Assembly (NCBI RefSeq): GCF_035984415.1
Contig: NZ_CP130720.1
Span: 7,998,001 to 8,062,000, forward strand
Source of the DNA: Streptomyces sp. NBC_01296
GTDB taxonomy: Bacteria; Actinomycetota; Actinomycetes; Streptomycetales; Streptomycetaceae
Direction of reading: 5' to 3'
DNA: 64,000 nt
Shown here piece after piece: positions 40,861 to 48,331 of this stretch; position 1 is the stretch's first letter, and every line of letters begins with the position of its first letter. Both the position numbers and the translations under genes were made by a program. Below the pieces are notes generated by a model. It had not been told where the DNA came from, did no database searches, and saw nothing but the letters and a program-made list of their open reading frames with translations.

Positions 40861-40954
40861 CGGTGAGGGCGTACTTCAAATAAACCCTGTGGCGGTGTGT
40901 GCGTCACGCCACTCGAATACGTGGCTTGACGCCGGGATTCGATCTTGGTAGAAG
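40861..40954 (-). promoter_or_regulatory. Conserved upstream block of GGDA cassette C (dyad at 40904-40929)
   Basis: Perfect dyad TCA-a-GCCAC, 8 bases, GTGGC-g-TGA at 40904-40929, followed by the GGTTTATTTGAAGTACGCCC segment. Ends 137 bases before the ATG. Confidence 0.75.
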
Positions 40955-41014
40955 CCTGTCCGGCGCGGGCCCGGCGGCCCGGGAACGCGCTGAGGCGCGT
41001 GCTAGCTTCCGATC

Positions 41015-41449
41015 ATGGAACAGCGTGTCAGTCTGATCACCCTGGGTGTTGCCGACCTCGGCCGCTCCCGGGCGTTCTACGAGAGCCTGGGCTGGCGGGG
41101 GCAGGAGGTCGAAGAGACCGTCTTCTTCCAGGCGGGCGGCCTCGGGCTCGTCCTGTGGGGCCGCGACAAGCTCGCACGGGACTGTGGCCTCGACGGCGCT
41201 CACGGGACGGGCTTCGGCGGCATCGTCCTGGCCCACAACATGCGCTCCCCCAAGGACGTGGACGCGCTCCTCACGGCTGCACAGCAGGCCGGAGCCACCG
41301 TGACCAAGCCGGCCTGGACAACGGCCTACGGCGGCTACGCGGGGTGCTTCGCCGACCCCGACGGGTACCTGTGGGAGATCGCCCACAACCCGGGCTTCCC
41401 CCTGGCCGAGGACGGCTCGCTGACCATCCCCGACTTCGGTTCCCCGTAG
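41015..41449 (+). CDS. VOC (glyoxalase-like) family protein
   Basis: 144 residues from ATG at 41015. RVSLITLGVADLGRSRAFYESLGW, VFFQAGGLGLVLWGRDKL, GIVLAHNMRSPKDVDALLTAAQQAGATVTKPAWTTAYGGYAGCFADPDGYLWEIAHNP. The FxDPDGYxWEIAHNPG end is a strong VOC subfamily signature with the metal-binding Glu. Substrate unknown; many act in antibiotic or electrophile resistance. Confidence 0.9.
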   Translation: MEQRVSLITLGVADLGRSRAFYESLGWRGQEVEETVFFQAGGLGLVLWGRDKLARDCGLDGAHGTGFGGIVLAHNMRSPKDVDALLTAAQQAGATVTKPAWTTAYGGYAGCFADPDGYLWEIAHNPGFPLAEDGSLTIPDFGSP

Positions 41450-41488
41450 CGACCGATCGCGGGTCCGGCCACCGCCTCGGGTGCGCGA

Positions 41489-43315
41489 TCAGTGCAGGTC
41501 GGAAGAGCGAGCGGGGCTGTCGTCGAGGAAGCCGCCCGACTGGTGCTGCCACAGCCTCGCGTAGGCGCCCCCGGTGGCGAGCAGCTCCTGGTGCGTGCCC
41601 TGCTCGACGATGCGTCCGTGGTCGAGGACGACGAGCCGGTCCATGTGGGCCACCGTGCTCAGCCGGTGCGCCACCACGAGGGCGGTCCGCCCCTCCATGA
41701 GGCGCCACAACGCCTCCTGGACGAGGATCTCGCTCTCGGAGTCCAGGGCGCTGGTCGCCTCGTCGAGCAGCAGGATCGGAGCGTCCCGCAGGATCGCCCG
41801 GGCGAGCGCGACCCGCTGGCGCTGTCCGCCGGAGAGCTTGACGCCGCGCTCGCCGACCATGGTGTCGAGGCCCTCCGGCAGCGCGTCGGCGAACTCCGTG
41901 ACGTGCGCCGCCTCGGCCGCACGGCGGATCTCGGCCTCGGTGGCGTCAGGCCGGGCGAAGGCGATGTTCTCCCGCAGGGTGCGGTGGAACATCGCCGGAT
42001 CCTGCGGCACGTACGCCATCAGGCCGCGCAGGTCGCGCTGGCGCAGCCTGCTGATGTCCCGGCCCCCGATCAGGATCCGGCCCGCGTCGATGTCCGTCAT
42101 CCGCAGCAGCAGCCGGGTGAGCGTGGTCTTGCCGCCGCCGGACCGGCCCACGAGCCCGAACTTGGCCCCGCCGGGCACGGCCAGGTCCAGTCCCTCGAAG
42201 AGCGGCCGCGCGCCCGCGTGGGCGAAGGTCACCTTCTCGAACCGCACGTCGGCGGCCCGGGTCGGCGCCGGCGCAGGCTCCGGCGACTGCGGGTCGAGTA
42301 CCGTCGGCGGCGTCAGGAGCAGCGCCGTGAACTGCGAGGCCTCCGTCATCGAGCTCTCCAGGCGACGGTAGATCTGGTTGAACTCGAACATGATCCGCGT
42401 GGCGTTGGAGTAGTACGTGAACGCGACCACCACCGCCTCCACCCCGTGCCCGTCCCCGGCGATCGTGACGGCGAGCAGCAGGCCCAGCGCGTTGGTCACC
42501 ACGGACATGGGCGCGACGAGGGTGTCGATGCGCAGATTGCCGTAGTCCCACGACCGCAGCATCAGCCCCCGCGAGCGCGCCACCCGGGACCGGTGCTCGG
42601 CGGCCTCGCGCTCCTCCGCGGCGAACGCGCGGACCGTGTCCATGTTCATCAGGCTGTCGGAGACGTGCCCCGACACCCGGGCCATCGCCTCCTCCCGCCG
42701 GTTGACGAGCGCCTGGCGGCGCCGGACGAGGGGCAGCACGCACACCCCCGTCACCGCGATCATGACCAGGAGCGCCACGACGAGCAGCGGTTCGTAGTGC
42801 CAGAGCACCACCGACCCGAACAGCAGCGGTACGAACCGGCCCACGACCGAGAAGGTCAGCGTGTCGACGAAGTCCTCGAAGCGGGAGGCGAAGCTCAGGA
42901 CCCGCTTGGTCAGGGATCCGGCGAAGTTGTCGTGGAAGAACGCGGCGTCCTTCGCGAACAGCTCGTCCATGCCGATCACGTAGAGGCTCTCGATGCCGAG
43001 GGCGTCGAGGCGGTTCAGGCAGTGCAGGCCGAGGCGCCACGCCGCCTCGGAGAGCAGCAGGACACCCGCGAAGCCGAGGACGTACGGGAGCATCGAGTCG
43101 AGGGCGGGGGCGGGGGCGTCATCGGCGATGCGGCCGACGAGCTTCGCGACGACCAGCGGGGCGATGTAGTTGATGCCGATGTTGCCGAGGGCCGGCAGCA
43201 GCATGGCGGGCGCCGTCAGCCGGCGCAGTCGCCTCAACTCCCGTCCGTAGTAGCGAAGTGCGAGGACCACGGGGCCCTTGCGTGGCGGTGCCGCTGGTGA
43301 TGCAGACGATTCCAT
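41489..43315 (-). CDS. ABC exporter (fused membrane domain and ATPase)
   Basis: ATG at 43315 gives 608 residues; an earlier start at 43480 would add an unlikely Arg-rich leader. The first 300 residues hold six helices of an exporter half-molecule (LTAPAMLLPALGNIGINYIAPLVVAKL and so on). The ATPase has Walker A GRSGGGKTT, Q-loop YVPQDPAMFHRTLRENIAF, signature LSGGQRQR, Walker B ILLLDEATSALD and the H-loop VVAHRLSTV. It should act as a homodimer or with a partner not seen here, exporting lipid, peptide or drug. Confidence 0.92.
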   Translation of the reverse strand: MESSASPAAPPRKGPVVLALRYYGRELRRLRRLTAPAMLLPALGNIGINYIAPLVVAKLVGRIADDAPAPALDSMLPYVLGFAGVLLLSEAAWRLGLHCLNRLDALGIESLYVIGMDELFAKDAAFFHDNFAGSLTKRVLSFASRFEDFVDTLTFSVVGRFVPLLFGSVVLWHYEPLLVVALLVMIAVTGVCVLPLVRRRQALVNRREEAMARVSGHVSDSLMNMDTVRAFAAEEREAAEHRSRVARSRGLMLRSWDYGNLRIDTLVAPMSVVTNALGLLLAVTIAGDGHGVEAVVVAFTYYSNATRIMFEFNQIYRRLESSMTEASQFTALLLTPPTVLDPQSPEPAPAPTRAADVRFEKVTFAHAGARPLFEGLDLAVPGGAKFGLVGRSGGGKTTLTRLLLRMTDIDAGRILIGGRDISRLRQRDLRGLMAYVPQDPAMFHRTLRENIAFARPDATEAEIRRAAEAAHVTEFADALPEGLDTMVGERGVKLSGGQRQRVALARAILRDAPILLLDEATSALDSESEILVQEALWRLMEGRTALVVAHRLSTVAHMDRLVVLDHGRIVEQGTHQELLATGGAYARLWQHQSGGFLDDSPARSSDLH

Positions 43316-43515
43316 CGCAACCCTGTGATCTCGTGTCAGAACGGAATTCGCAGTGTCCCGCGAGCGCGTCTGCGCCGTCCAAGCGTTTTCCGTGTGGGTG
43401 ACCCCTCGATGTGCCGGGGCCCGGGAGCAGCAGGCCACCTGGTGCCGATTGGCCCGGGGGCGCCCGCGCGGCCGGTGCAAGACTGGACGTCCGACGCCGC
43501 AACCGAGGAGTTCCG

Positions 43516-44124
43516 ATGCAGGTAGCCGTGGTGACCTTCGACGGATTCAACGAGCTCGACAGTTTCATCGCCTCCGCGCTGATCAACCGCTGCCGCAAGG
43601 ACGGCCTGGAGGCCTTCATCACCACACCGACGCCCGTGGTCACCTCGATGAACGGTGTCGAGGTGAGCGGGCAGCGCCCGATGGAGTTCATCCCCGAGGC
43701 CGACGTCGTGCTGATCGGGAGCGGGGTGAAGACGCGTGACGTGATCGCCGATGACCGGCTGCTCGCCATGCTGCCCCTGGACCCCGCGCGTCAGCTGATC
43801 GGATCGCAGTGCTCCGGCGCGCTGGTGCTCGCGCGGCTCGGGCTGCTGGGCGGCATGCCGGTCTGCGCGGACATGACGAGCCGCCCGTTCGTCGAGGAGT
43901 TCGGCGTCACCGTGCTGGACGCGCCGTTCCACGCCGAGGGCAACATCGCATCGGCCGGCGGCTGCCTGGCTTCGCAGTACCTCGCCGCATGGGTGATGAC
44001 CCGCACGCTCGGCGAGGACGCCGCGCGCGCCTCCATCGGCTACGCGGCCCCGGTCGGGGAGCAGCAGGAGACCGTCGAGCGCGTGATGAGCGCCGTCCGG
44101 TCGGGTGAACCCGCCCTGCGCTGA
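43516..44124 (+). CDS. DJ-1/PfpI-family protein
   Basis: ATG at 43516 behind GAGGAG gives 202 residues. VAVVTFDGFNELDSFIASALINR is the family's first strand. The nucleophile elbow SQCSGALVLARLGLLGG carries the reactive Cys (about 99). The C-terminal AGGCLASQYLAAWVMTRTLGEDAARASIGYAAPVGEQQE completes the flavodoxin-like fold. Relatives are glyoxalase III-like, isocyanide hydratase or regulators; which applies is not clear. Confidence 0.88.
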   Translation: MQVAVVTFDGFNELDSFIASALINRCRKDGLEAFITTPTPVVTSMNGVEVSGQRPMEFIPEADVVLIGSGVKTRDVIADDRLLAMLPLDPARQLIGSQCSGALVLARLGLLGGMPVCADMTSRPFVEEFGVTVLDAPFHAEGNIASAGGCLASQYLAAWVMTRTLGEDAARASIGYAAPVGEQQETVERVMSAVRSGEPALR

Positions 44125-44264
44125 CACCGGACACCCCGGCCTGCGAGGCGCTCAACTCCGCGCACCCGCCCACGGGGCGAAGCAGGAGCGCGTCGGGCGC
44201 CGCCTTCGCCGTGGTGGCCGAATCCTGGGTCGTGGGACGGCGCTCGTACGGCGATGATGGCCCG

Positions 44265-45080
44265 ATGGACAGACGGGTGGACACGCGACGGGCGTCGTAC
44301 GCGGAACTGCCGGAGGCCCGCCCGGACAGCGGGGCGCACGGGCAGGCGTACGCCGTGTCGGCCGAGTTCTACGATCTGCTGCACGCCCGGTCGTACCACC
44401 GGCACGCGCTGGCGCTGGCCGGGCCCGCCGCCGCGGCGCGCGTGGGGATCGTCGAGGTCGGAGCGGGGACCGGGCTGGTCACCGACGTACTGATCGGCGC
44501 TTCGTGCGTGCCGGTCCATGCCGTCGAGCCGGCGGCGGCGATGCGGGCCGTCCTGCTGTCCCGGCTGCACCCGCCCGCCGGGGGATCCGTCGGAGACCGG
44601 GTGACCGTGCACTCCTGTTCCGCCGTCGAGCTGTCGCTCAGCGGGCAGGCCGATCTGGCGGTCTGCCTGCGGATGGCCTCTTGTCTGCCGCCCGACGAGC
44701 GGCGCGCGCTGTGGCGGACACTGGCCGATCTGCTGGTGCCGGGCGGCCTGCTCTTCCTCGACCGCCCGCCGGCCCGGCTGCCCGCCCGTCCGACCAGGCG
44801 TTCCCTGGGCGAGGTACAGCTGGGCTTGGACACCTACCGGGGGCAGGTCACCGCACGCGCCGAGGGTGACCGGATCCGCTGCGACTACGCCTACCTGGTG
44901 TGCCGTCAGGGCCGGGTCCTGCGCCGGGCGCTGGAGTCGTTCCTGCTCTGGCCGCTGACCCGGCAGACGCTCGGCGCGGAGCTCGCGGACGCGGGCCTCG
45001 CCCTCGAGGGCGAGCTGCCGCCGGACCTGATCCGCGTACGGCGCGGGATCGGAACGGGCCTCGGGTACCCGGCGCCCTGA
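44265..45080 (+). CDS. SAM-dependent class I methyltransferase
   Basis: 271 residues, ATG at 44265. YAVSAEFYDLLHA precedes motif I VEVGAGTGLVTDVLIG, then VHAVEPAAAMRAVLL (motif II region, acidic residue), DLAVCLRMASCLPPDERRALWRTLADLLVPGGLLFLDRP. Typical small-molecule methyltransferase order. Substrate unknown; no biosynthetic cluster surrounds it. Confidence 0.88.
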   Translation: MDRRVDTRRASYAELPEARPDSGAHGQAYAVSAEFYDLLHARSYHRHALALAGPAAAARVGIVEVGAGTGLVTDVLIGASCVPVHAVEPAAAMRAVLLSRLHPPAGGSVGDRVTVHSCSAVELSLSGQADLAVCLRMASCLPPDERRALWRTLADLLVPGGLLFLDRPPARLPARPTRRSLGEVQLGLDTYRGQVTARAEGDRIRCDYAYLVCRQGRVLRRALESFLLWPLTRQTLGAELADAGLALEGELPPDLIRVRRGIGTGLGYPAP

Positions 45081-45101
45081 CCACGCGGGGCGATTCCCGG
45101 T

Positions 45102-45551
45102 TCAGATCGCCGGGCGGGCGGTGGTGAGGGCGCGGATGGCGGTCTGCTGGGAGTAGGCGAGCAGGCCGATCGTCGTTGCGGCCATGACGACGGCGAAGAG
45201 CACGTGGCCGAAGGCCGAGTTGACGGTCATGCCCACGGCGTTCAAGGCGAAGTGGCTGCCGATGCGGAGGGCGATGAGGGCGAAGGCGAGCTTGCGGGTC
45301 TCCTTGCCGTGCCACAGTGCCTTGGCGAGTTTGATCCGCCTGCGCATCACCGTCAGCGAGACGGTGATGTTCACGGCCAGCAGGATCAGCAGGGCGGGCC
45401 ATGCCGAGGGGAAGGCCCTGAGTATGTCGAAGGCCGCCGCGAGGGCGCCTTCGAAGCCGAAGAACCAGATCGGAAGCCGATAGTCGGCGGGTGTCAGCGC
45501 GGTGGTGTCGATCGCTTCGGCCGGTGCGGACTTCTTCTTCAGGATGTTCAC
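45102..45551 (-). CDS. Small four-helix membrane protein
   Basis: 149 residues from GTG at 45551. Hydrophobic segments: PIWFFGFEGALAAAFDILRAF, ALLILLAVNITVSLTVM, LAFALIALRIGSHFALNAVG and AFGHVLFAVVMAATTIGLLAY, separated by a basic loop (RRRIKLAKALWHGKETRK). Family not recognised. Convergent with the methyltransferase gene. Confidence 0.75.
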   Translation of the reverse strand: MNILKKKSAPAEAIDTTALTPADYRLPIWFFGFEGALAAAFDILRAFPSAWPALLILLAVNITVSLTVMRRRIKLAKALWHGKETRKLAFALIALRIGSHFALNAVGMTVNSAFGHVLFAVVMAATTIGLLAYSQQTAIRALTTARPAI

Positions 45552-45684
45552 TTCGCTGCCCCCGTGGTCGGTGTGGTGATCACCAGTTTGTCCGGGGGGA
45601 GAGCCTCGGGGGCAGGGCTCCGGGTCACGTCTGCGATATGACAGGTGTCATGTGCCGGCCAGGGCTGGGGACCGGCGTGCGGAT

Positions 45685-45711
45685 GCCGGAGGGGCGGTGG
45701 GCCTCTCCGGC
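45685..45711 (-). terminator. Terminator of GGDA cassette D
   Basis: The same imperfect GCCGGAGgGGC / GGCCTCTCCGGC hairpin as in cassette B. Confidence 0.65.
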
Positions 45712-45770
45712 GTCTGCTGTGTGGGGCTGTGGGGCTGTGGGGCTGTGGGGGGTGGTGTGGTGTGGGGTGG

Positions 45771-46190
45771 TCACTTGCCGAGCTTGGCCTTGAGGTCCTT
45801 CTTGACCTGGGCCTTGATGTTCTGCTTGTTGACCTTGCCGCCGGTTCCGGTGCCGTCGCCGCCTACGGCGGTGGCGTCGCCGGTGTTGACGGCGTCGGCG
45901 CTGGCGTTGCCGCCGGTGGCGTTGCCGGTGGTGATGACGCACTTGCCCTTGCAGCTGCCGACTCCGGTGCTGGCGTTGCCGCCGGTGGCGGTTCCGCCGA
46001 CGGTGGTGTTTTCGGCGTTGGCGTCGCCGCCGGTGCCGATGCCGTCTGCGCTGTCCTGGGGGAGGGTGATGGTCTGCGGGGCGGTGGTGGGTGCGGCCAT
46101 GGCGGTGGCGGGGAGGGCGATGCCGCCGCCGAGGAGGGCGAGGGAGGCTCCGGCGAGGACGATGCGGCGGGTCGGGAAACGCTCGAACAT
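45771..46190 (-). CDS. GGDA-repeat small secreted protein, copy D
   Basis: 139 residues, identical in protein sequence to copy B (30640-31059); no nucleotide difference was found by eye in the coding region. Signal peptide, GG(D/N)A repeats, CKGKC loop and lysine-rich end as described for B. Two identical actively maintained copies suggest dosage selection or a very recent duplication. Confidence 0.85.
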   Translation of the reverse strand: MFERFPTRRIVLAGASLALLGGGIALPATAMAAPTTAPQTITLPQDSADGIGTGGDANAENTTVGGTATGGNASTGVGSCKGKCVITTGNATGGNASADAVNTGDATAVGGDGTGTGGKVNKQNIKAQVKKDLKAKLGK

Positions 46191-46285
46191 GGCAATGCTC
46201 CATTCGGCAACGGATAAGGGTTTTTGTGTGTCGCCCGTGGGTTTGGCCGGGGGTTTTGGTTGGCCTTTTGTTTTCCGGGGTTTCC

Positions 46286-46379
46286 CGGTGGGGGCGTACT
46301 TCCAATAAACCGTGTGGGGGCGTGTGCGTCACGCCACTCGAATACGTGGCTTGACGCCGGGTGCCGATCTTGATAAAAG
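46286..46379 (-). promoter_or_regulatory. Conserved upstream block of GGDA cassette D (dyad at 46329-46354)
   Basis: Identical to the block of cassette B. It also lies divergent to the small secreted protein gene at 46616, which starts 262 bases beyond the dyad. Confidence 0.75.
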
Positions 46380-46615
46380 CCCGACCGCGCGGCCATGCGG
46401 CACCCGGCGCGGCCCGCTGACCGGTCCCAGCGGGTGCGTACGGCATCGGGCTGTTCTAGCGTCGGACGAGGAGGGGAAGCCCTGCCGAGCCGGTCCGGTG
46501 CGGGGCCCGGGCCCTTCGCGGCCCGTCGGCCGTGTGCGCTCGGCGCCGTTCCCACGCGGATCCGGCACAGGCACATACCGGGCCGCGCGACGATCCCGGA
46601 GAGCAGGTGCGTCCC

Positions 46616-46885
46616 ATGCGCACGTCAACCCGTCTCGCAGGTGTCCTCACCGGCCTGACCCTCGTATGCGGTGGCGCGGCCTTCACGGCCCCCGCCGCCC
46701 ACGCGGACGTCTCGGCCTGTATCAACCAGGTCGAGCGCGAGCTGCAGGGTGGCGAGGTCCCGGCCGCCGTCCGGGCGGCGTGTACGGCCGGGTCGACCGG
46801 CTACCACGACCAGTGCGTGACCGGTCTGACCAAGGCGGGCGTGACCAAGGGGACCGCGGTGACCGCCTGCAGCGCCGCTCCCTAG
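46616..46885 (+). CDS. Small secreted Cys-rich protein, unknown function
   Basis: ATG at 46616 with GGAGA upstream gives 89 residues. Signal RLAGVLTGLTLVCGGAAFTAPAAHA, then a short helical chain VSACINQVERELQGGEVPAAVRAACTAGSTGYHDQCVTGLTKAGVTKGTAVTACSAAP with four Cys, probably two disulfides. Length and Cys pattern suggest a stable extracellular peptide. Family not named. Confidence 0.75.
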   Translation: MRTSTRLAGVLTGLTLVCGGAAFTAPAAHADVSACINQVERELQGGEVPAAVRAACTAGSTGYHDQCVTGLTKAGVTKGTAVTACSAAP

Positions 46886-46980
46886 CCGGCGCAGGTTCCG
46901 GTGGGGCTGGCCGGGCCGCCGGGGAGCGCGGCGGCGGACGGATCCCCGCTGCGGGCCTTCCGGTTCATGGCCGTGCGCGG

Positions 46981-47008
46981 CTCCGGGTCCGGGCAGACGG
47001 ACCCGGAG
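46981..47008. terminator. Bidirectional terminator
   Basis: A perfect 11-bp stem (ctccgggtccg / cggacccggag) with a 6-base loop between the convergent stops at 46885 and 47031. Confidence 0.75.
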
Positions 47009-47030
47009 GGAGGGAGCTGTCGGCAACCCG

Positions 47031-48176
47031 TCAGGTGCCGGTCGGCTCCTCGGGCTGCGCAGGCGCGGACGGCGCCGCGGGCGCGGGGCCGGTGGCCGGC
47101 GTCGTGGAGGCGAGCTCGGCGAGGATCGCATCGGCGAGGCCCTCGCGGCGGATCCGCTGGTCGACGTACAGCACCCCGCTCACGAGCTGGGTGAATCCGA
47201 TCTGGAAGACCTGGCTGACGGCGGCGCCGAGGAGCATGAGGAGGAAGGCCACCACCAGGACGGTGATCATGTCGGACGTCGGCCCGCTCCCCTCGGGCTG
47301 ATCCGCCGCTGCGGGAATCACCGCCAACATGCCGATGAGGTTGAACGGCAACTGGATCAGGTACGAGATCGCACCCGCAATCATCCCGCCGAGCATGATG
47401 ATGCCGAAGATCCGCCACCACGCGCCCCGGACCAGCTTGGCCGAGCGGCGCAGCGCGGTGACCGGGCCGATGCCCTCCATGACCAGGGCGGCCGGGGCGA
47501 GGGCGAGCCGGGTGCTGAGCCACACGGTCACGGGGGCGGCGACCAGCAGGACGACCGGCAGGAGGACGACCATCGCCGGGGTGACGTCCCCGGAGGCCGC
47601 GGAGAACATCAGCGGCAGCCACACCGCCATGACGGCCAACATCGGAGAGCCGGCGATCAGCGTGGTGAGCAGCATCGTGCCGGCCACCGCGGGCGTGCGC
47701 TGCAGGGAGGTGCGCCACATCGCACGGCAGGTGGTGGGGCGGCCCATGACCGCCTCCTTGAGGACCGCCGGACAGAGCGCGGTGAGCACCGCCATGCCCA
47801 GCCCGCCCGTCACCAGAAGCAGCACGAACAGCGTGCCGCCGGCGACGATCAACGGCACGACGTGCTCGGCCGTGGGCTTCGTCCCGAAGGGCGGATCGAA
47901 GACGGGCTCGATGTGCCGGTACACCGCGGCGACGGCGGCGCCCACTTCGAGGGCCATGACCGGCAGGATGACGGCCTGCACGGCCAGCATGACGCCGGCC
48001 AGCTGCTTCCAGTGGCGGCGGATGGTCGAGAACGACCCGCCGAGTATCTCCCCGAGGGCCAACGGCCGCAGGGGGATCACACCCGGCTGCGGCGCCGGGG
48101 CCGGCGCCCAGCCGCCCCACGGTGGGGTGCCACCCCAGCCGCCTCCGTGGCCGCCCCACCCTGTGTTCTGCGTCAT
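47031..48176 (-). CDS. Integral membrane protein with Gly/Trp-rich N-terminus
   Basis: ATG at 48176 gives 381 residues. N-terminal GWGGHGGGWGGTPPWGGWAP is a Gly/Trp/Pro tract, followed by VIPLRPLALGEILGGSFSTIRRHWKQLAG and six or so helices. The LRPLxLGEILxGSFxxxRRxxK motif is common in actinobacterial proteins related to the membrane domain of glycerophosphodiester phosphodiesterases. C-terminal Ala/Pro tail. Biological role unknown; possibly envelope organisation. Confidence 0.78.
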   Translation of the reverse strand: MTQNTGWGGHGGGWGGTPPWGGWAPAPAPQPGVIPLRPLALGEILGGSFSTIRRHWKQLAGVMLAVQAVILPVMALEVGAAVAAVYRHIEPVFDPPFGTKPTAEHVVPLIVAGGTLFVLLLVTGGLGMAVLTALCPAVLKEAVMGRPTTCRAMWRTSLQRTPAVAGTMLLTTLIAGSPMLAVMAVWLPLMFSAASGDVTPAMVVLLPVVLLVAAPVTVWLSTRLALAPAALVMEGIGPVTALRRSAKLVRGAWWRIFGIIMLGGMIAGAISYLIQLPFNLIGMLAVIPAAADQPEGSGPTSDMITVLVVAFLLMLLGAAVSQVFQIGFTQLVSGVLYVDQRIRREGLADAILAELASTTPATGPAPAAPSAPAQPEEPTGT

Positions 48177-48331
48177 GTACGAACTCCGTAGATCGTCCCC
48201 CGAATGGAGCCATAACGTATCCCACCTCGTCAGGGGCCTGGCAGCCCGCTTCCCCCTCGCATGTGCGCGTCCGTGCACGCCACTTCGGGTCTGCCTCACG
48301 GGGCGAGGCCGATGAGCACGCAAGGCCTTCG

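Larger units (their letters stand above)
45673..46392. repeat. Duplicated GGDA cassette, copy D (direct repeat with 30550-31261)
   Basis: 720 bases matching 30550-31261 in the same orientation, 15.1 kb apart. It has three ggggctgt units where B has two. Edges fall abruptly: left at about 45673, right at 46392 (cgaccgcgcgg). Confidence 0.92.

Noticed and set aside
30550..46392. GGDA duplication as an insertion sequence
   Set aside because: No transposase, no terminal inverted repeats, and no target-site duplication at the edges of either copy.
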